Positions 53,766-64,000 of a stretch of DNA of 64,000 nt are shown piece by piece. A program made the position numbers and the translations under genes. How positions within the stretch are numbered: position 1 is the stretch's first letter; every line of letters starts with the position of its first letter. This DNA comes from Arctopsyche grandis. Its lineage: Eukaryota; Arthropoda; Insecta; Trichoptera; Hydropsychidae. The notes beneath the pieces were generated by a model. It worked only from the letters and a program-made list of their open reading frames with translations. It had not been told where the DNA came from and ran no database searches. The DNA lies in the NCBI RefSeq assembly GCF_051622035.1, contig NC_135362.1:27773001-27837000 (forward strand). The letters run 5' to 3'.

Positions 53766-56700
53766 TCAAATTACAGAATCATATGGTATGACGTGTGCAG
53801 TTGCATAATGTCTGCCTTTGTTGAGACTTTTTAAAGATTTCCAATTGTTGCTTTTGTCGTCGTATTCCCAAACGTTGCTCAAGAAGTTTTGTCCATTATG
53901 TCCAGCTAAAAATGATAAAAAATCAGCTGATATCTAAAAATAAAACTATCACTGTTTGATCTGTGTACATATGTATATTAACCTTGTATTGGTTAGAAAG
54001 TTTGTTTTGGAGAAATAAACAATGAAATTTGAGGTTATGGGTAGCTGTTGAACTAATTGTATGTGATGTACATATGTATGTAAGCTTATTGTAAATCATA
54101 TTAACAATTAGATACAACATAACTTCTTATTGAATACTTATCTCGCAGATAAAACTCAGTGAAGAGATATACTTTTAGCATTGAATTTTCAGATCTGACA
54201 TATTTGGCCAAAAATCAATATATATCGTGTATATATTACATGAAGCTAGACGCCAAATTTGAAATTTATATATACACATGAGAGTTAAAACTATAAATAT
54301 TTATATATTAGAGATAACGAGAACCTATAGAGCAAATTTTATAAAATATAGAGTAAATTATAGGCGTTTAAACAATTAAAATCTGATATGGCCATATCAC
54401 GGCGAAAAGGTTGAAGATAGATTATAGTAGCTTGCTAGACGTCACCGTACCCAAAATTGTGGATATTTGATACGCATTGTATACGATATTTTATCTCCAA
54501 CGTAATGGCAGACGATACATTAACGTATATTGATGACCAAAATGAGCAATATGGTAAAGTATGAAAACGATCGGATAATAGATAAGAGATATAAAAAATT
54601 ACCACTAACACGAAAACCATGTGAACTGTATAAGAGGTATGTAAAAATTACAGACAGTTTACAATGAAAGTTCACTCAATTGTTGAGGACACAGAAAACT
54701 CACCCATGCAAAGTAGCTTGTTTCGATAAAAACATATGCTGAGTGCACGCACAGGCTTTGGCAATTTGCAATAAATAGTCCATAATTTGGCATTTGGATC
54801 ATACGATTCGACACTATCTAAGTAATAGTATGTTTCACCAGTGGTTCCACCACCGACATACAGCCTCCCTTTGAATGCGACGCTCTAAAAACAGTGGAAT
54901 CAAAATTAGTTCCAACAGTATTAATGAAGGGCATTGGTCAAGGAACCGCAAATTGATATTCACCGAGTGCTGCAACCTCTTCCGAATCATCGGAGTGCCA
55001 TAAGACCAAGAATTTGAATCTGCAGAGTACACTTGTACTATATTAGTGGACGAATCTTCTCCATCTTTTTTTATTCGCCCACCTGTCACGTAGATAATGT
55101 CGTCAATAACTGCAGCACTATGGAAATAGACAGCATGCAACAATGGAGCTACGTTTCGATCCCATGTCTTTGTTTCGCTGCTCCATCTGCTCAAAATCAA
55201 TCAACGATTAGTTCAGAACCATTTTAATAATATATTTTTTGCATTTCAAAATCACCTCTCGACTGATGATAAAAAGTTTCTAGTTTCGTAACTGTCAATG
55301 CCTCCAATGGCGTATACAATAGTGGTTGAATTGCGACAAATTTTCGCTGCTGATGGCCATTGACGGCTTTGATTCAATGGCTTCAATTGATGTTTCTGAC
55401 CACTTTTCAGATCAATATAGTCCACCTAGGAAAATGCATGTATTTGGATTAAAATAGTTCAAGGAAATGTTCTACATATAATATCATTGAAACGTTGCCA
55501 AAGATTACATTTGTTGTACCGGATCCTCCTATGATCAACAACCCTGTATGATCAACTAAAACTGATGCAAAGTCACTTCTGTTCAATTGAAAATCCTCAC
55601 TTAAGGTCCAACGATCATTTTTTCCATCGTATATATCGATGGTGTTTGCTACCTATAAAAAAACATGATTAAATAAACAAGTATGTCATGTAATCAAAAA
55701 ATAGATAGATGCGTCGATGTCTCTGACGAGTGCTATTTTATAAATTTTCTTGCTTTCCTGTATTTGAAGTGAACTTTAAATAAATAAATAAAACTTACAT
55801 TTGCATCATAATCTCCAACCAGTGCTAATTTGTCATTTTCAGTGGCTTCATCATTTTCGAATGAACTATGACCATGTTTCAAAATCTGTTCGACGATTGA
55901 AAATTTGGATTGACAGCTATTTAAAGTCTTTTCGGCAGATGACAGTTCGGATCGGGAAGTTTTTATATGCTTCTTGACATTTGACAATTCATATTGACAG
56001 TTTTTCAGTATCTGTTCGGTGGTTGATAATTTGGTTTCATAATTTTCGAAAATTGCTTTTAATGCTTGTTTGAAAAAAGCATTGCAATCGGAATTTGGAT
56101 AGCACAAGTCCAAAAGTTCCGTGACGATATACTAAAATACTCGCATATGTATATATAAGAAAGAACAAGATATTTTAGCTGCAAAAGAAAAGTATAATTA
56201 AAATACCTCTATAGAGAGTGGCGGCAAATTCTCCAAGCCCAACGGTTCAACCAATTTACTCTTACGATTTTCTTCGTCATATTTTATCCAAAATTTCACA
56301 AGGTCAAATAATTCATCAACTGATGAATTTATTTCATCGGATTTTAAGATATCAGATAGTGCGGAGGCTGGCAGATTGCGGAAGTCTGGGGATTTGTGTA
56401 ACTGAAACGAAAAATAAGAATATAACTAGTGCAAAGAATCACAATACTTTGTATATATGTAAATAATCAACACTTACAGGTGTAAAGTTGTCGATGGCCT
56501 CACTATTCGCCTTTTCTGGTAGGATCGGATCATTTGAATGATTCAAGACTTCCAAACAATTCGTTTCAATGATCGCCTTTTCATATTTAGAGTCAAAAAT
56601 GTCGATCTGAAGTATGTTGGCCAGTTGTAAGAAATGTTTGTAATGCTCGTCTTGGATATCTAAAAGAGTATTTCAAATGTTTTTTCAGTATTTAGAATGT

Positions 56701-57056
56701 TGATTTTGTGATGAAAGTATGAAGTTCTAACGTATTTCTCCAAGGTAGCAATACTTTAACACTGCATCGATGACCGGGTAATCGAAATCAGAAAAAATAC
56801 GACTTATATTCCTTTTGTTGGTCTCAAAGAATTTGCTGCACGCTGAGAGCATTGCCATATGGGCGTAGTATCTGCAAATTGTGAAGAAACATAATTAGAA
56901 TGAATTATTTTGATTATTAACTATTTTCAAAACCGAAATATACTTCCGATCGCCAACGTCAAAGACCACGTCTGTGAATTTTCCCTCCCTCATTGCATCG
57001 TAAAAGTACTGGAGTCGCTTTTTTGAAAGAGCTGGTTTTGCATCAATTTCCATCAT
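53766..57056 (-). CDS. BTB-BACK-Kelch (KLHL-type) protein, ten coding exons
   Basis: Likely a substrate adaptor for a CUL3 ubiquitin ligase; BTB binds CUL3 and the Kelch propeller binds the target. Coding exons: 57056-56944, 56871-56732, 56659-56478, 56401-56207, 56131-55799, 55652-55509, 55425-55256, 55186-54964, 54884-54704, 53905-53766. All joins are GT/AG with matching phases, giving 606 residues, normal for KLHL proteins. Domains: BTB about 14-115 (FTDVVFDVGDRK, then MLSACSKFF, GEIHIQDEHYKHFLQLANIL); BACK about 145-243; a four-fold 14-residue repeat at 245-300; six Kelch blades about 312-606 with GG motifs (LLIIGG, VYAIGG, IYVTGG, LYVGGG, LLCMAG). The last exon lies beyond an intron holding a repeat; without it one blade would be missing. 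Start chosen at the first Met of MMEIDAKPAL. The frame is open further upstream and a TTTCAG acceptor at about 57089 suggests another 5' exon may exist. The orthologue is not identified. Confidence 0.93.
53915..54655 (+). mobile_element. repeat B in last Kelch-gene intron
   Basis: The most complete copy of repeat B. 53925-54050 (ACTATCACTGTTTGATCTGT; ACCTTGTATTGGTTAGAAAG; TTGAGGTTATGGGT) matches 26760-26860. 54290-54645 (GAGATAACGAGAACCTATAG; GCGTTTAAACAATTAAAATC; CGATCGGATAATAGATAAGA; ACACGAAAACCATGTGAACT) matches 23023-23345 and 26980-27345. It fills most of the intron between the last two coding exons (53906-54703). No protein frame. Confidence 0.75.
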
Positions 57057-57472
57057 CTTGCTTCTTAGTCTCCCTTGACAGTCTTTTCCTGAAACTGATT
57101 TAAATTGCAAGTTGAACATGTTCAGAATTAATAAATGTAAAATACGATATATGGAGTCGGACTTACCAGTTGGACAGAATCCCAATAATGATGAGTGTAT
57201 TATGAAGACGCAAATATATTACAATGGATTTTATACCATTTTTCGCGGTAGATAAGCGTATCTTATCTTAATTTATCATTATGAAGAAAAATATTTGCGT
57301 ATTTACACATGAGAGGATGTTTTTGCGGTTAGGTCAGACATATGTATGTGTTGATTGAAAAATACGTGGGTTTCTTTCCGGTTAAGAAATTTTGCTGTAT
57401 TTGAACGAAGAGTAGAAAAGTGATTTAAATTTTTCACTTATTATTCAAGTATTATTTTTATTAAAATTTCAA
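57057..57472. other. Kelch gene 5' flank
   Basis: Holds the presumed 5' untranslated region and promoter on the minus strand. GGTATAAAATCC (minus strand, near 57227) is TATA-like. An acceptor-like TTTCAG|GAAAAG lies just upstream of the chosen start. Sequence near 57215-57335 partly resembles 51840-52090. Confidence 0.35.
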
Positions 57473-57535
57473 TTTGGACCATTGTGGCTTTGCAGGAGTC
57501 CCTAATGCGCCACAATGGTCGAAAAAATACAGAGA
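57473..57535 (-). mobile_element. LINE 3' tip, minus strand
   Basis: GGACCATTGTGGCTTTGCAG and AATGCGCCACAATGGTC are the complement of the extreme 3' end of the LINE at 58354-59696. A severely truncated copy. Confidence 0.6.
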
Positions 57536-57571
57536 GATGAGAAAAATAGAAATATATACAGACATACATAT

Positions 57572-57954
57572 TGTTACGTACGCCGTGGATTGAGCGAATT
57601 GTACTTAGACCAACGGATATCTGTTATCGGTTAACTAAATGCATGCACTTACTTCCAAAGATTATATCTGGACTCTAAGTGCATTTAGGCTAAACAATGA
57701 CCGTTATTAGTTATTTCTCAGAATCGGTACGGGAAGACCCAATGTCTTGGAAATACATATCCGAATACGTGACTATACAACAGGTAAACAGATTAGGCGT
57801 CCTGAGAGATCTACCCTTTATAAGGCGGTACGTAGGCGATATAATTCATTCTGGACTTAGCAGTGACACTGCGTGTATCTCCTTAATCATCAATAAATGC
57901 TGTGAAACGACTGTTGGCCTTTTACTTGGATCCTCCACCCACACCTACGCAACA
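57572..57954 (+). mobile_element. solo LTR, family L, copy 3
   Basis: 383 bp with ends TGTTACGTACG and TACGCAACA, flanked by the 4-bp duplication ATAT (57568-57571, 57955-57958). It is the inverse orientation of the copies at 23910 and 39022. The AATAAA in TCATCAATAAATGCTGTGAA now reads on the plus strand. The frame at 57697-58038 runs through it and is not a gene. Confidence 0.85.
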
Positions 57955-58028
57955 ATATGTATTATATATATGCACAGACAAAAAATGAATTTATACATAC
58001 ATAATACAAAAAAAAACAATAGCATTAT

Positions 58029-59871
58029 ATTAATTTAATATATAATTTGGAAAGATACATACATAAAACATATGTATGTATGTATGTACATATGTATGTA
58101 TGTATGTATGTATCCTTCGTTCGTTAAAATTCGTGACGTCATCGAACAAATAATTCGCTTTTTTTCCGATTCAAAGGATTCGAAGCCATAGGGGGCGCAG
58201 CCGCCAGAGGGAAAACCCTGGGGGGCGAAGACCTAGGGCTCCGCCTCCTAGGGGGTGCAAACGTCGGGGGCGAAGCCCTAGGGCTCTGCCCCTAGGGTGC
58301 GCAGACGCTGGGGGTGTACATATAGTTTTTTATAAGAGACTTACTATATATGTAAAATAACCTCCCTAAAGTACTACGCAATGCTTCATGTCTCTTGTTT
58401 GCAGACGACGTTAAACTATTCTTTGCTGTTAAGGATGAGAGGCAAACCTCTTTCCTTCAAGCTGATATTAACGCTGTTTTAGAGTTCAGTTCCAGTTTAG
58501 GGCTTGAACTGAATACTAGTAAATGTGCCATTATGAGTTATGGACGTGCGAATTCGCTCTATTGTTACGGATATTCCATTGGATCCGTATTGTTGAAGCG
58601 CGTGGAATCAATGGTCGACTTGGGTATCACTTTTGATCCTCAATTCACCTTTCACAACCACATCAAGACAATCGCTGACGTTTCCTTTCGTCGACTTGGA
58701 TTTGTCTTGAGATATGCTAGATTATTCTCCAACCCCTTGTCTTCTCGCTTGCTTTTCAACTCGCTTGTTAGAAGTAAGCTAGAGTATAATGCAATTGTGT
58801 GGAATCCGCATGAAGCAAACTACTCTCTTATTATAGAAAAAGTGCAAAAAGCATTTCTTCGTTTTATTTATAAGAAAGAGTATGGGTACTACCCATATCT
58901 CTATCCTACTCCTTTCCTTTTGGGCATGCTTGGGTATAATTCCCTTGAACTTCGGAGAAACTTCTCGTTAATTCGTTTCGTTCTCCAGCTATTGCGTGGT
59001 AATACGTCATGCCCGTTGTTGCTGGAACAGTTGGGACTTTATGTCCCTAATAATTATGTGCGTGGTAGACATCATCATTTGATGGTTGTACCTGCTGCTC
59101 GCACAGTTCTTTTTCGAATGGCTCCTATACCAAGAGCTATTCGACTTCTCAATGAAATCGTTGCTGCTGTCCCTGAATGTGATAATTTCCACCTTGGGGA
59201 GCGTAGATTGTCGGATATTATCTTAACATATTTATCTGGTAACCTGCGCTCATCATTACTTTCTTAATTTGAATGTGATGAATGAGTGGAATCTTAATCT
59301 ACTCTCTTCCATTTGGGCCTCGTTGTGATTTTATTTTTTATTCATATTTTGTTTTATTTTATTTTACTTTTTCTTTCTCCTTTGTACATTTTTATATACG
59401 ATTTTAATTTTGTTCAGTGTAAATAAATAATGGGATTTATGGATTTTATTTTTAATTTTTACACTTTTGTTATTTTTTTTTCTCTCTGAATGATGTATTA
59501 TATTCCTTTTGTTACTTTTTTTTTTATTATTTTATTTTACTTTTTGTTTTCTGCTTTTGCTTTTTTCCTTTATTTACAGTTTACTTGTTTTTATATCATG
59601 TTTTTATATCTTTTTCAAATGTAGGCCATTGTGGCGCATTAGGTTCTTCCTGTAATGCCACAATGGTCCAAAACTATTAAATAAATAAATAAATAAATAT
59701 GTTTGTTTGTTCGTGACAGTCAATTTAATAAAAAAAACAAATGAGTATTCAAATAAATTTATATAAAATAATACTATTCAAATAAATTTAATAAAATGTT
59801 TACTATTAGATTAGTCATGTTTAAGCGGTTTATATAACAAATACCGAGCGAAGCCGGGTAATACAGCTAGT
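58029..59871 (-). repeat. repeat C, minus copy, interrupted by a LINE
   Basis: The right part (59697-59871) ends in GAGCGAAGCCGGGTAATACA then GCTAG, the complement of the repeat C start. The left part (58029-58353) holds the complement of GATGACGTCACG and an expanded GC-rich block (58180-58310) with GGGGCGAAGCCCTAGGGC units. The break in the middle, TACTATATATGT|..|TTGTTTGTTCG, is the LINE insertion at 58354. Confidence 0.85.
58354..59696 (+). mobile_element. 5'-truncated Jockey-like LINE with intact C-terminal frame
   Basis: Inserted into repeat C with a short target duplication (ATATGT at 58348-58353 and 59697-59702). The frame at 58395-59267 (290 codons) is uninterrupted from the RT active site on: FADDVKLFFAV, LELNTSKCAIMSY, VDLGITFDPQFTF, YARLFSNPLSSRLLF, VRSKLEYNAIVWNPH, to LRSSLLS. 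The 3' untranslated region ends GTAATGCCACAATGGTCC then (TAAA)n. The absence of stops means it is the youngest LINE copy in the window. It still cannot act, because the endonuclease and most of the RT are missing. Its 3' tip recurs at 24484 and 57473. Confidence 0.9.
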
Positions 59872-59984
59872 AGTAGATAAAGTAAAAATATTAAATAATA
59901 AAATACAAAGTAGGGGATGTCTTGCAACTATAAGCAGAACCAATATATGTATGTATAAGAACTAGCCGCAAATACAAAACATCC
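59872..59984. other. short unique AT-rich spacer
   Basis: Nothing recognised between repeat C and the next LINE fragment. Confidence 0.4.
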
Positions 59985-60440
59985 ATGTGAGGCCCAAATG
60001 GAAGAGAGACGATCAAAATTCGACTCATATATCACATTAAATTATTAAAATAATGAAGAGTGCAGGCTACCAGACAAATAAGCTAAAATAATCTCCGATA
60101 AACTACGCTCATTGAGGTGGAAAATATCATATTCAGGTTCAGCAGCAACGATTTCATTGTCATGGCAGGAGGTACAGCCTTCAAATTATGATGTCTATCA
60201 CGCACATAATTATTATGGACATAAAGTCCCGAGCAAGCGAGAAGACAAAGGATTGGAGAATAATTAAGCATATCTCAAGATACATCCGAGTCGAAGAAAG
60301 GAAACGTCAGCGACTTGACGTCGTTGTGAAAGGTGTGTTGAGGATCGAAAGTGATACCCAAATCGACCATAGATTCCACACGCTTCAACAAGACGGATCC
60401 AATGTAATATCGGCAGATGCCTATTTTTTAAAAAGAAAAT
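59985..60440 (-). pseudogene. LINE fragment, internally deleted, minus strand
   Basis: The minus strand encodes IGSVLLKRVE-like residues, then SQRRQVADVSFLRLGCILRYA, then, after a deletion, NNYVRDRHHNLKAVPPA and LNMIFST. These are pieces of the same ORF as 58395-59267 with the middle missing. It carries frameshifts and is dead. Confidence 0.75.
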
Positions 60441-60499
60441 TGACCGTTTATCTGAAATCTGTGGCAGGTACAAAATCTAATATAAACAGAAACAGTTTT

Positions 60500-60790
60500 A
60501 TATTTTTGGAAACCTGCCATTGTTTAATGTATTAACAGAGGCTCAATGTTTGGAAGCATATCAGCACTTTTTTAGACAGTTAATAGAGCATATAAAAAGT
60601 GAATCCACACCGGATATATTGTTATTATTGATGGCAACAAAAATGAAATATAAAGACTTTGGTTGTGCAGCTCTACAATCTATTTGGTGTCCCGTCAATA
60701 GTGTGGATGCTGAAAGGTATTTTAGTAAATACAATATGATTGTTGCCGATCGTCGCACGAATCTAAAAAATAATCTGTAGAAGTATGCTC
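60500..60790 (+). pseudogene. hAT transposase C-terminal remnant
   Basis: The frame 60520-60780 includes MATKMKYKDFGCAALQSIW, then CPVNSVDAERYFSKYNMIVA and DRRTNLKNNL. This matches the hAT dimerisation domain, whose signature is a SS..ERxFS..R..L pattern. Only the last part of the transposase remains; the DDE/RNase-H core and any terminal repeats are absent. It may once have mobilised the hAT-type MITEs nearby, but sequence here cannot show that. Confidence 0.7.
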
Positions 60791-62230
60791 TATCTATGTT
60801 GAGTTTTAATAAATTTTAATCGGTATTATATTTTTATATTCATGTTTTTCTTCTTAATTGTATTGTTTTCTTTGTAATTTTAATTACAAAACATTTTTGA
60901 TTAATTAATTTAATTACAAAACATTTGATTTGATTATTTTTTAATTGTTGTGTTGTCTTTAAATTGTATATATGTATATACAATTTAATTTTATTGAAAT
61001 TCATCGAAATTGTTTATTATTTAAAATTAAACAATTCATAAAAATTAATGCTAAATAGACTCTAAAATTGAACATTTTTAATGCAAAATGAAAATGGTAA
61101 AATTGAAGAAAATAGATTTGCCCAAAATACGTGTCTCTAGCTATCATTAATAACGTTCGAAACTATCATTTTTTTTAAATGAGAATTTGCATTAAATATA
61201 AACCGCATAAGAAACCTGACCTGAGGGTGCATTTAATACATATGTACATACATATATTCAATATCATTTAAATGCATATACCAAATATCATAGAGCTGTG
61301 GCGTCCATATAAAAGCCGCAGAGAATTCGGTTTGAATAATCGGCTTTGAAGTTTTAAATATGGTAAAATTATGCGAGGGAGAAATTTAACGGCTCCGTCG
61401 GTGTAACCGGATTTTCCGGCTAATTTTCAGTTATATTTAATTTCGGTTAATGTTTCGCCGAAATCGTTTGTGACATTTATTCCCCGCGTTCATTGCCAAG
61501 AACAAAAGCCCAAACGAACTTATCCACTACGATATGTACGTACCTAACATATGTATATAATTTTATACAAAATGTGTACGTGTCGTTATTATAAATTGAA
61601 TTATCTAACCGCGGTGATCCTTTTACAAGCGGATGTATTATAACTGTACTGAATGTGGTGTATATTATATGTAGGTTTATGTTTTGAACAACACAGACAC
61701 CAGAAGGAAACGCCGTAATGAATTCCAGACCTCGTCTCTCCTCCTCGGTAATCCTGAGACGGGTGTCTTATCAGACCGGAGCGTCGATAGAAATTAATTC
61801 AAAGTCCCGAAAACAGAGTTTTCGAATTGAAATTTATCCCGAGATCTCGTCTTGGCTTGCCGAATCTGCAAAAGTACCTTTTGAAATCGGTCAAACGTGA
61901 CGTTAAACGAGAGCCATTTTCTCGGCGCCGTGTGTAAACACGATCTGCGATTGAGGCTGGGAAAGTATGGCGAATACACACACACACACATACACACAGA
62001 GGAAATTATTACATTTAATATTTATCGTGTGCGAATTGCAAGTCTTTTTCGAATTTTTGGTCTCGATGTGCTAAAGGTGAATGTGGCCAATCAGCTGGCA
62101 AATTGAAGTTTCGAATATGCTACGCTCAAAACGAATATTTTCATTAATTTTTGTTCATGTTGAGAAAAATCGATATTTAAACAGTGACTTTTATTTTAAA
62201 ACCGAAAATTGGAACATCGGATATTTATTT
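60791..62230. other. intergenic with unique island 61320-61960
   Basis: 60791-61310 is AT-rich. The island at 61320-61960 has higher G+C and a 60-codon plus frame at 61718-61900 (begins MNSRPRLSSSVILRR) with antisense frames, not recognised. (AC)n at 61976-62000. Confidence 0.3.
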
Positions 62231-62430
62231 ATTTTGATTTTGATTTTTAAATGCTTTTTATTATTACTAAATTATGTTCACAATACATCTTATATCTATT
62301 TTAATAGATACTTACATATACATATGTATGAACCTAGTATCTACTGATCATTTTCTATTTTTAATCATAGTATTATATTATTCTAATGTTAATGTAGGTA
62401 CAGCATAAAAGGAAAAAGAGTTCAAAAACC
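62231..62430 (-). mobile_element. Jockey-like LINE 3' end
   Basis: The plus strand shows TTTTGATTTTTAAATGCTTT, ATGTTCACAATACATCTTAT and CAGCATAAAAGGAAAAAGAG, the 3' untranslated region of the family at 661 and 1294. It contains a 30-bp ACATATACATATGTATG insertion. The coding part is absent. Confidence 0.75.
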
Positions 62431-62696
62431 AAATTTTTATTTTTTTTATTTTATCTAAATATTTGAGTTAATTAAGCATTAATTAAAAAACTCACCACAT
62501 TTTCGTTTACGGGCAATCAAAAAGCGGGTAAAAATTTCGTGAACTTTTACTAATACATACATATACTGTGATCGATTATATTTTTGGCAGTTAGAATAAT
62601 GTCTTTTATGCCCTGAAGTGTTTATGGTACATTTTTGATTTGGAATAATTTCACAAAGTGTAATATTATAAATTATTGGTGTTGTATTTATTATGT
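62431..62696. other. AT-rich spacer, no gene seen
   Basis: Nothing recognised. Confidence 0.4.
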
Positions 62697-62932
62697 ATTG
62701 GCTGTATTACCCGGATTTGCTCGGTATTTGTAATATAAACCGCTTAAACATCGTATAAAAACTTTAAACCACCCCCTAGGGCTTCGCCCTCGGTGCCTAC
62801 GCCCCCGGAAACTTATAATCCTTTGAATCGGAAAAAAGCGAATTATTTTTTCAATTACGTCACGGATTTCTACGAACGAAGGATACATACATACATATAT
62901 ACAAAGTCTCTTTCGAAATTATATATTAGATA
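62697..62932 (+). repeat. repeat C, shortened copy
   Basis: GCTGTATTACCCGGATTTGC, TAATATAAACCGCTTAAACA, CCCCCTAGGGCTTCGCCCTC, TACGTCACGGATTTCTACGA, ending AAATTATATATTAG. It lacks the AATAGTAAACATTTTATTAA block found in other copies. Confidence 0.8.
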
Positions 62933-63644
62933 TTATGTATGAACACATTGAAAGTTTATTGGAAATGCTTACAAGGAAACCTTTTCCCAAATTGATTTTC
63001 ATAACAAATCTTCTACCTTTGTATAAGATTACTTGAAAGCCGTTGCAAAAATGGAATTCGAATATTTCAGTATTTAGTTATCTACATAAATACATACAAA
63101 CTGAGCAATACATTGAAAGATATACCGTCAATAAGAGTTTATTTGTCTGTATTTGCGTGGTGAAATGATAAAAAAATATCAATTTTAGAGGGGAAAAAAA
63201 ATAACCAAGTGAAAAATGTATTGCAATGTTCGTTCTTGTGTATTATCATATTTACATCGGTGTTGTTGCTTATGTATATGTAGTGTAAAATAAATCGTAA
63301 CGAAATGAAACGAGTATTGGGTAAACCGTTCAGGAGGTTTTCCCGCGCCGTAGGATTTAAGTTAAATTTATGGAAAATCGTTTCATCCACTTCGGTGGAA
63401 ATTTCCCCTCTTGTTGGTTTATGCGGAAACTTGGGTAGTCTTTGCGGAGAGACTGCAGCGGTCGAGATATCGGCTTTGCTGAAAACGTCTGCATTTCAGA
63501 TACCTCTGAATGGCTGCCGCAAACAGATTTGAATTATTTCTAGTCACTATAAATATGTATGTACTTTCGTTTTAAATTACTCTATAATAATATGAAACGT
63601 TTGTTTGATTGTTTAAATAACGTATGAGTGAATTAAAGCGCCAC
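62933..63644. other. intergenic with unique island 63290-63540
   Basis: The island carries a 75-codon plus frame (63305-63532, begins MKRVLGKPFRRFSRAVGF) and higher G+C. The protein is not recognised and no splice sites support it. The rest is AT-rich. Confidence 0.3.
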
Positions 63645-63800
63645 GTACGAATATAAAACGAACATAATAACAGATCAACAAAAAACTTCTATATATACTC
63701 TTTGCTACCAATGTTTCCTATAAGGAAACAAGTCTCTGAGCATTTAGCACCATCTATTAAAATTTATTTAAATAATTAATTAATTTTTCTATTGGTGAAG
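63645..63800 (-). repeat. repeat D, 3' half, minus strand
   Basis: CAGATCAACAAAAAACTTCT, TTGCTACCAATGTTTCCTAT, AAGTCTCTGAGCATTTAGCA, ATTTTTCTATTGGTG match the middle of repeat D. It stops at TTTTTCTATTGGTG and is followed by a SINE tail. Confidence 0.7.
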
Positions 63801-63839
63801 CTGAAGAACAATTTTTTAAAATTTTTATATTGAAGAAGC

Positions 63840-64000
63840 TATTATCACACAAACCATTGTATTTCCAGAAGCTGAAGAACATGAAATAACAATTAATTAA
63901 TTGATTACATAATTAATCCATTGAAACATCTATAGATTTCGATTTTGTACATAATTTTTACAAATTATACATACAATAAATACAGAAGATTTGTGACAAC
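63840..64000 (-). mobile_element. SINE 3' part, cut by window end
   Basis: Complement of the 3' half of the SINE at 48151: CCAGAAGCTGAAGAACATGA, TTAATTAATTGATTACATAA, CATCTATAGATTTCGATTTT, ATACAGAAGATTTGTGACAA. The head would lie beyond the window. Confidence 0.75.

Noticed and set aside
54672..54703. Kelch stop codon at 54672 as the true end
   Set aside because: It would leave a five-blade propeller, while a strong GTGAGT donor at 54703 joins in phase to a clear sixth-blade exon at 53905-53766.
57697..58038. 113-codon plus ORF beginning MTVISYFSESVRED
   Set aside because: It lies almost wholly inside a solo LTR with defined ends and target duplication, and runs into microsatellite sequence.
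61976..62000. (AC)n and other short dinucleotide runs as features of note
   Set aside because: Ordinary microsatellites, common throughout, with no context suggesting function.

Overview
The window is eukaryotic and almost certainly from an arthropod, most likely an insect; I cannot fix the order. It is AT-rich and carries compact spliced genes, tRNA-derived SINEs, Jockey-like and RTE-like LINE remnants, LTR elements with 4-bp target duplications, hAT-type MITEs with 8-bp target duplications, foldback elements and abundant ATGT/TA microsatellites. There is no bacterial or phage signal: no operons, no ribosome-binding sites, no CRISPR array. Only two host protein genes can be assembled with confidence, both on the minus strand and both by joining exons at GT/AG splice sites. 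The first (25779-29326, five exons, 334 codons) is YJU2/CWC16 (CCDC94), a spliceosome step-I factor. The second (53766-57056, ten coding exons, 606 codons) is a BTB-BACK-Kelch (KLHL-type) protein, probably a CUL3 ubiquitin-ligase adaptor. It has an unusual 14-residue tandem repeat between its BACK and Kelch domains. Layout: 1-3.6 kb, a possible leader exon, two 5'-truncated Jockey-like LINE tails with target duplications, and a degenerate satellite. 3.6-9 kb, mostly featureless AT-rich DNA, one candidate orphan exon (5994-6190), another LINE tail and an inverted-repeat element. 9.6-10.3 kb, a small foldback element with C-rich repetitive ends. 11-12.4 kb, a MITE and three head-to-tail copies of a repeat starting ACTAG..ACCCGGCTTCGC. 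12.5-18.9 kb, non-repetitive DNA mixed with several MITE families. 18.9-19.9 kb, four near-identical 252-bp tandem units. 20.2-21.2 kb, an RTE-like LINE fragment split by a 342-bp palindrome and carrying a hAT-type MITE. 22.6-24.6 kb, nested repeats with a solo LTR. 25-29.3 kb, YJU2, with intron 4 filled by a three-level nest of transposable elements. 29.8-30.8 kb, a complete miniature LTR retroelement. 33.8-39.4 kb, decayed LINE pol fragments, a MITE and a solo LTR. 40.37-45.76 kb, a 5.4-kb foldback element whose inverted ends are themselves arrays of 16-bp and 197-bp tandem repeats. 46-53 kb, SINEs, LINE tails and minisatellites. 53.8-57.1 kb, the Kelch gene. 57.5-64 kb, a solo LTR, a LINE nested in another repeat, a hAT transposase remnant and more repeats. 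The two genes do not form a functional unit; they are separate housekeeping/adaptor genes in a transposon-rich region. The strongest candidate for something undescribed is the 40.4-45.8 kb foldback element, together with two smaller elements (9.6-10.3 kb and 20.4-20.7 kb) that share its architecture of inverted arms built from or containing short tandem repeats. Next are the intact miniature LTR element, the Kelch 14-residue repeat, and a perfect 17-bp hairpin just upstream of the putative YJU2 polyadenylation signal.
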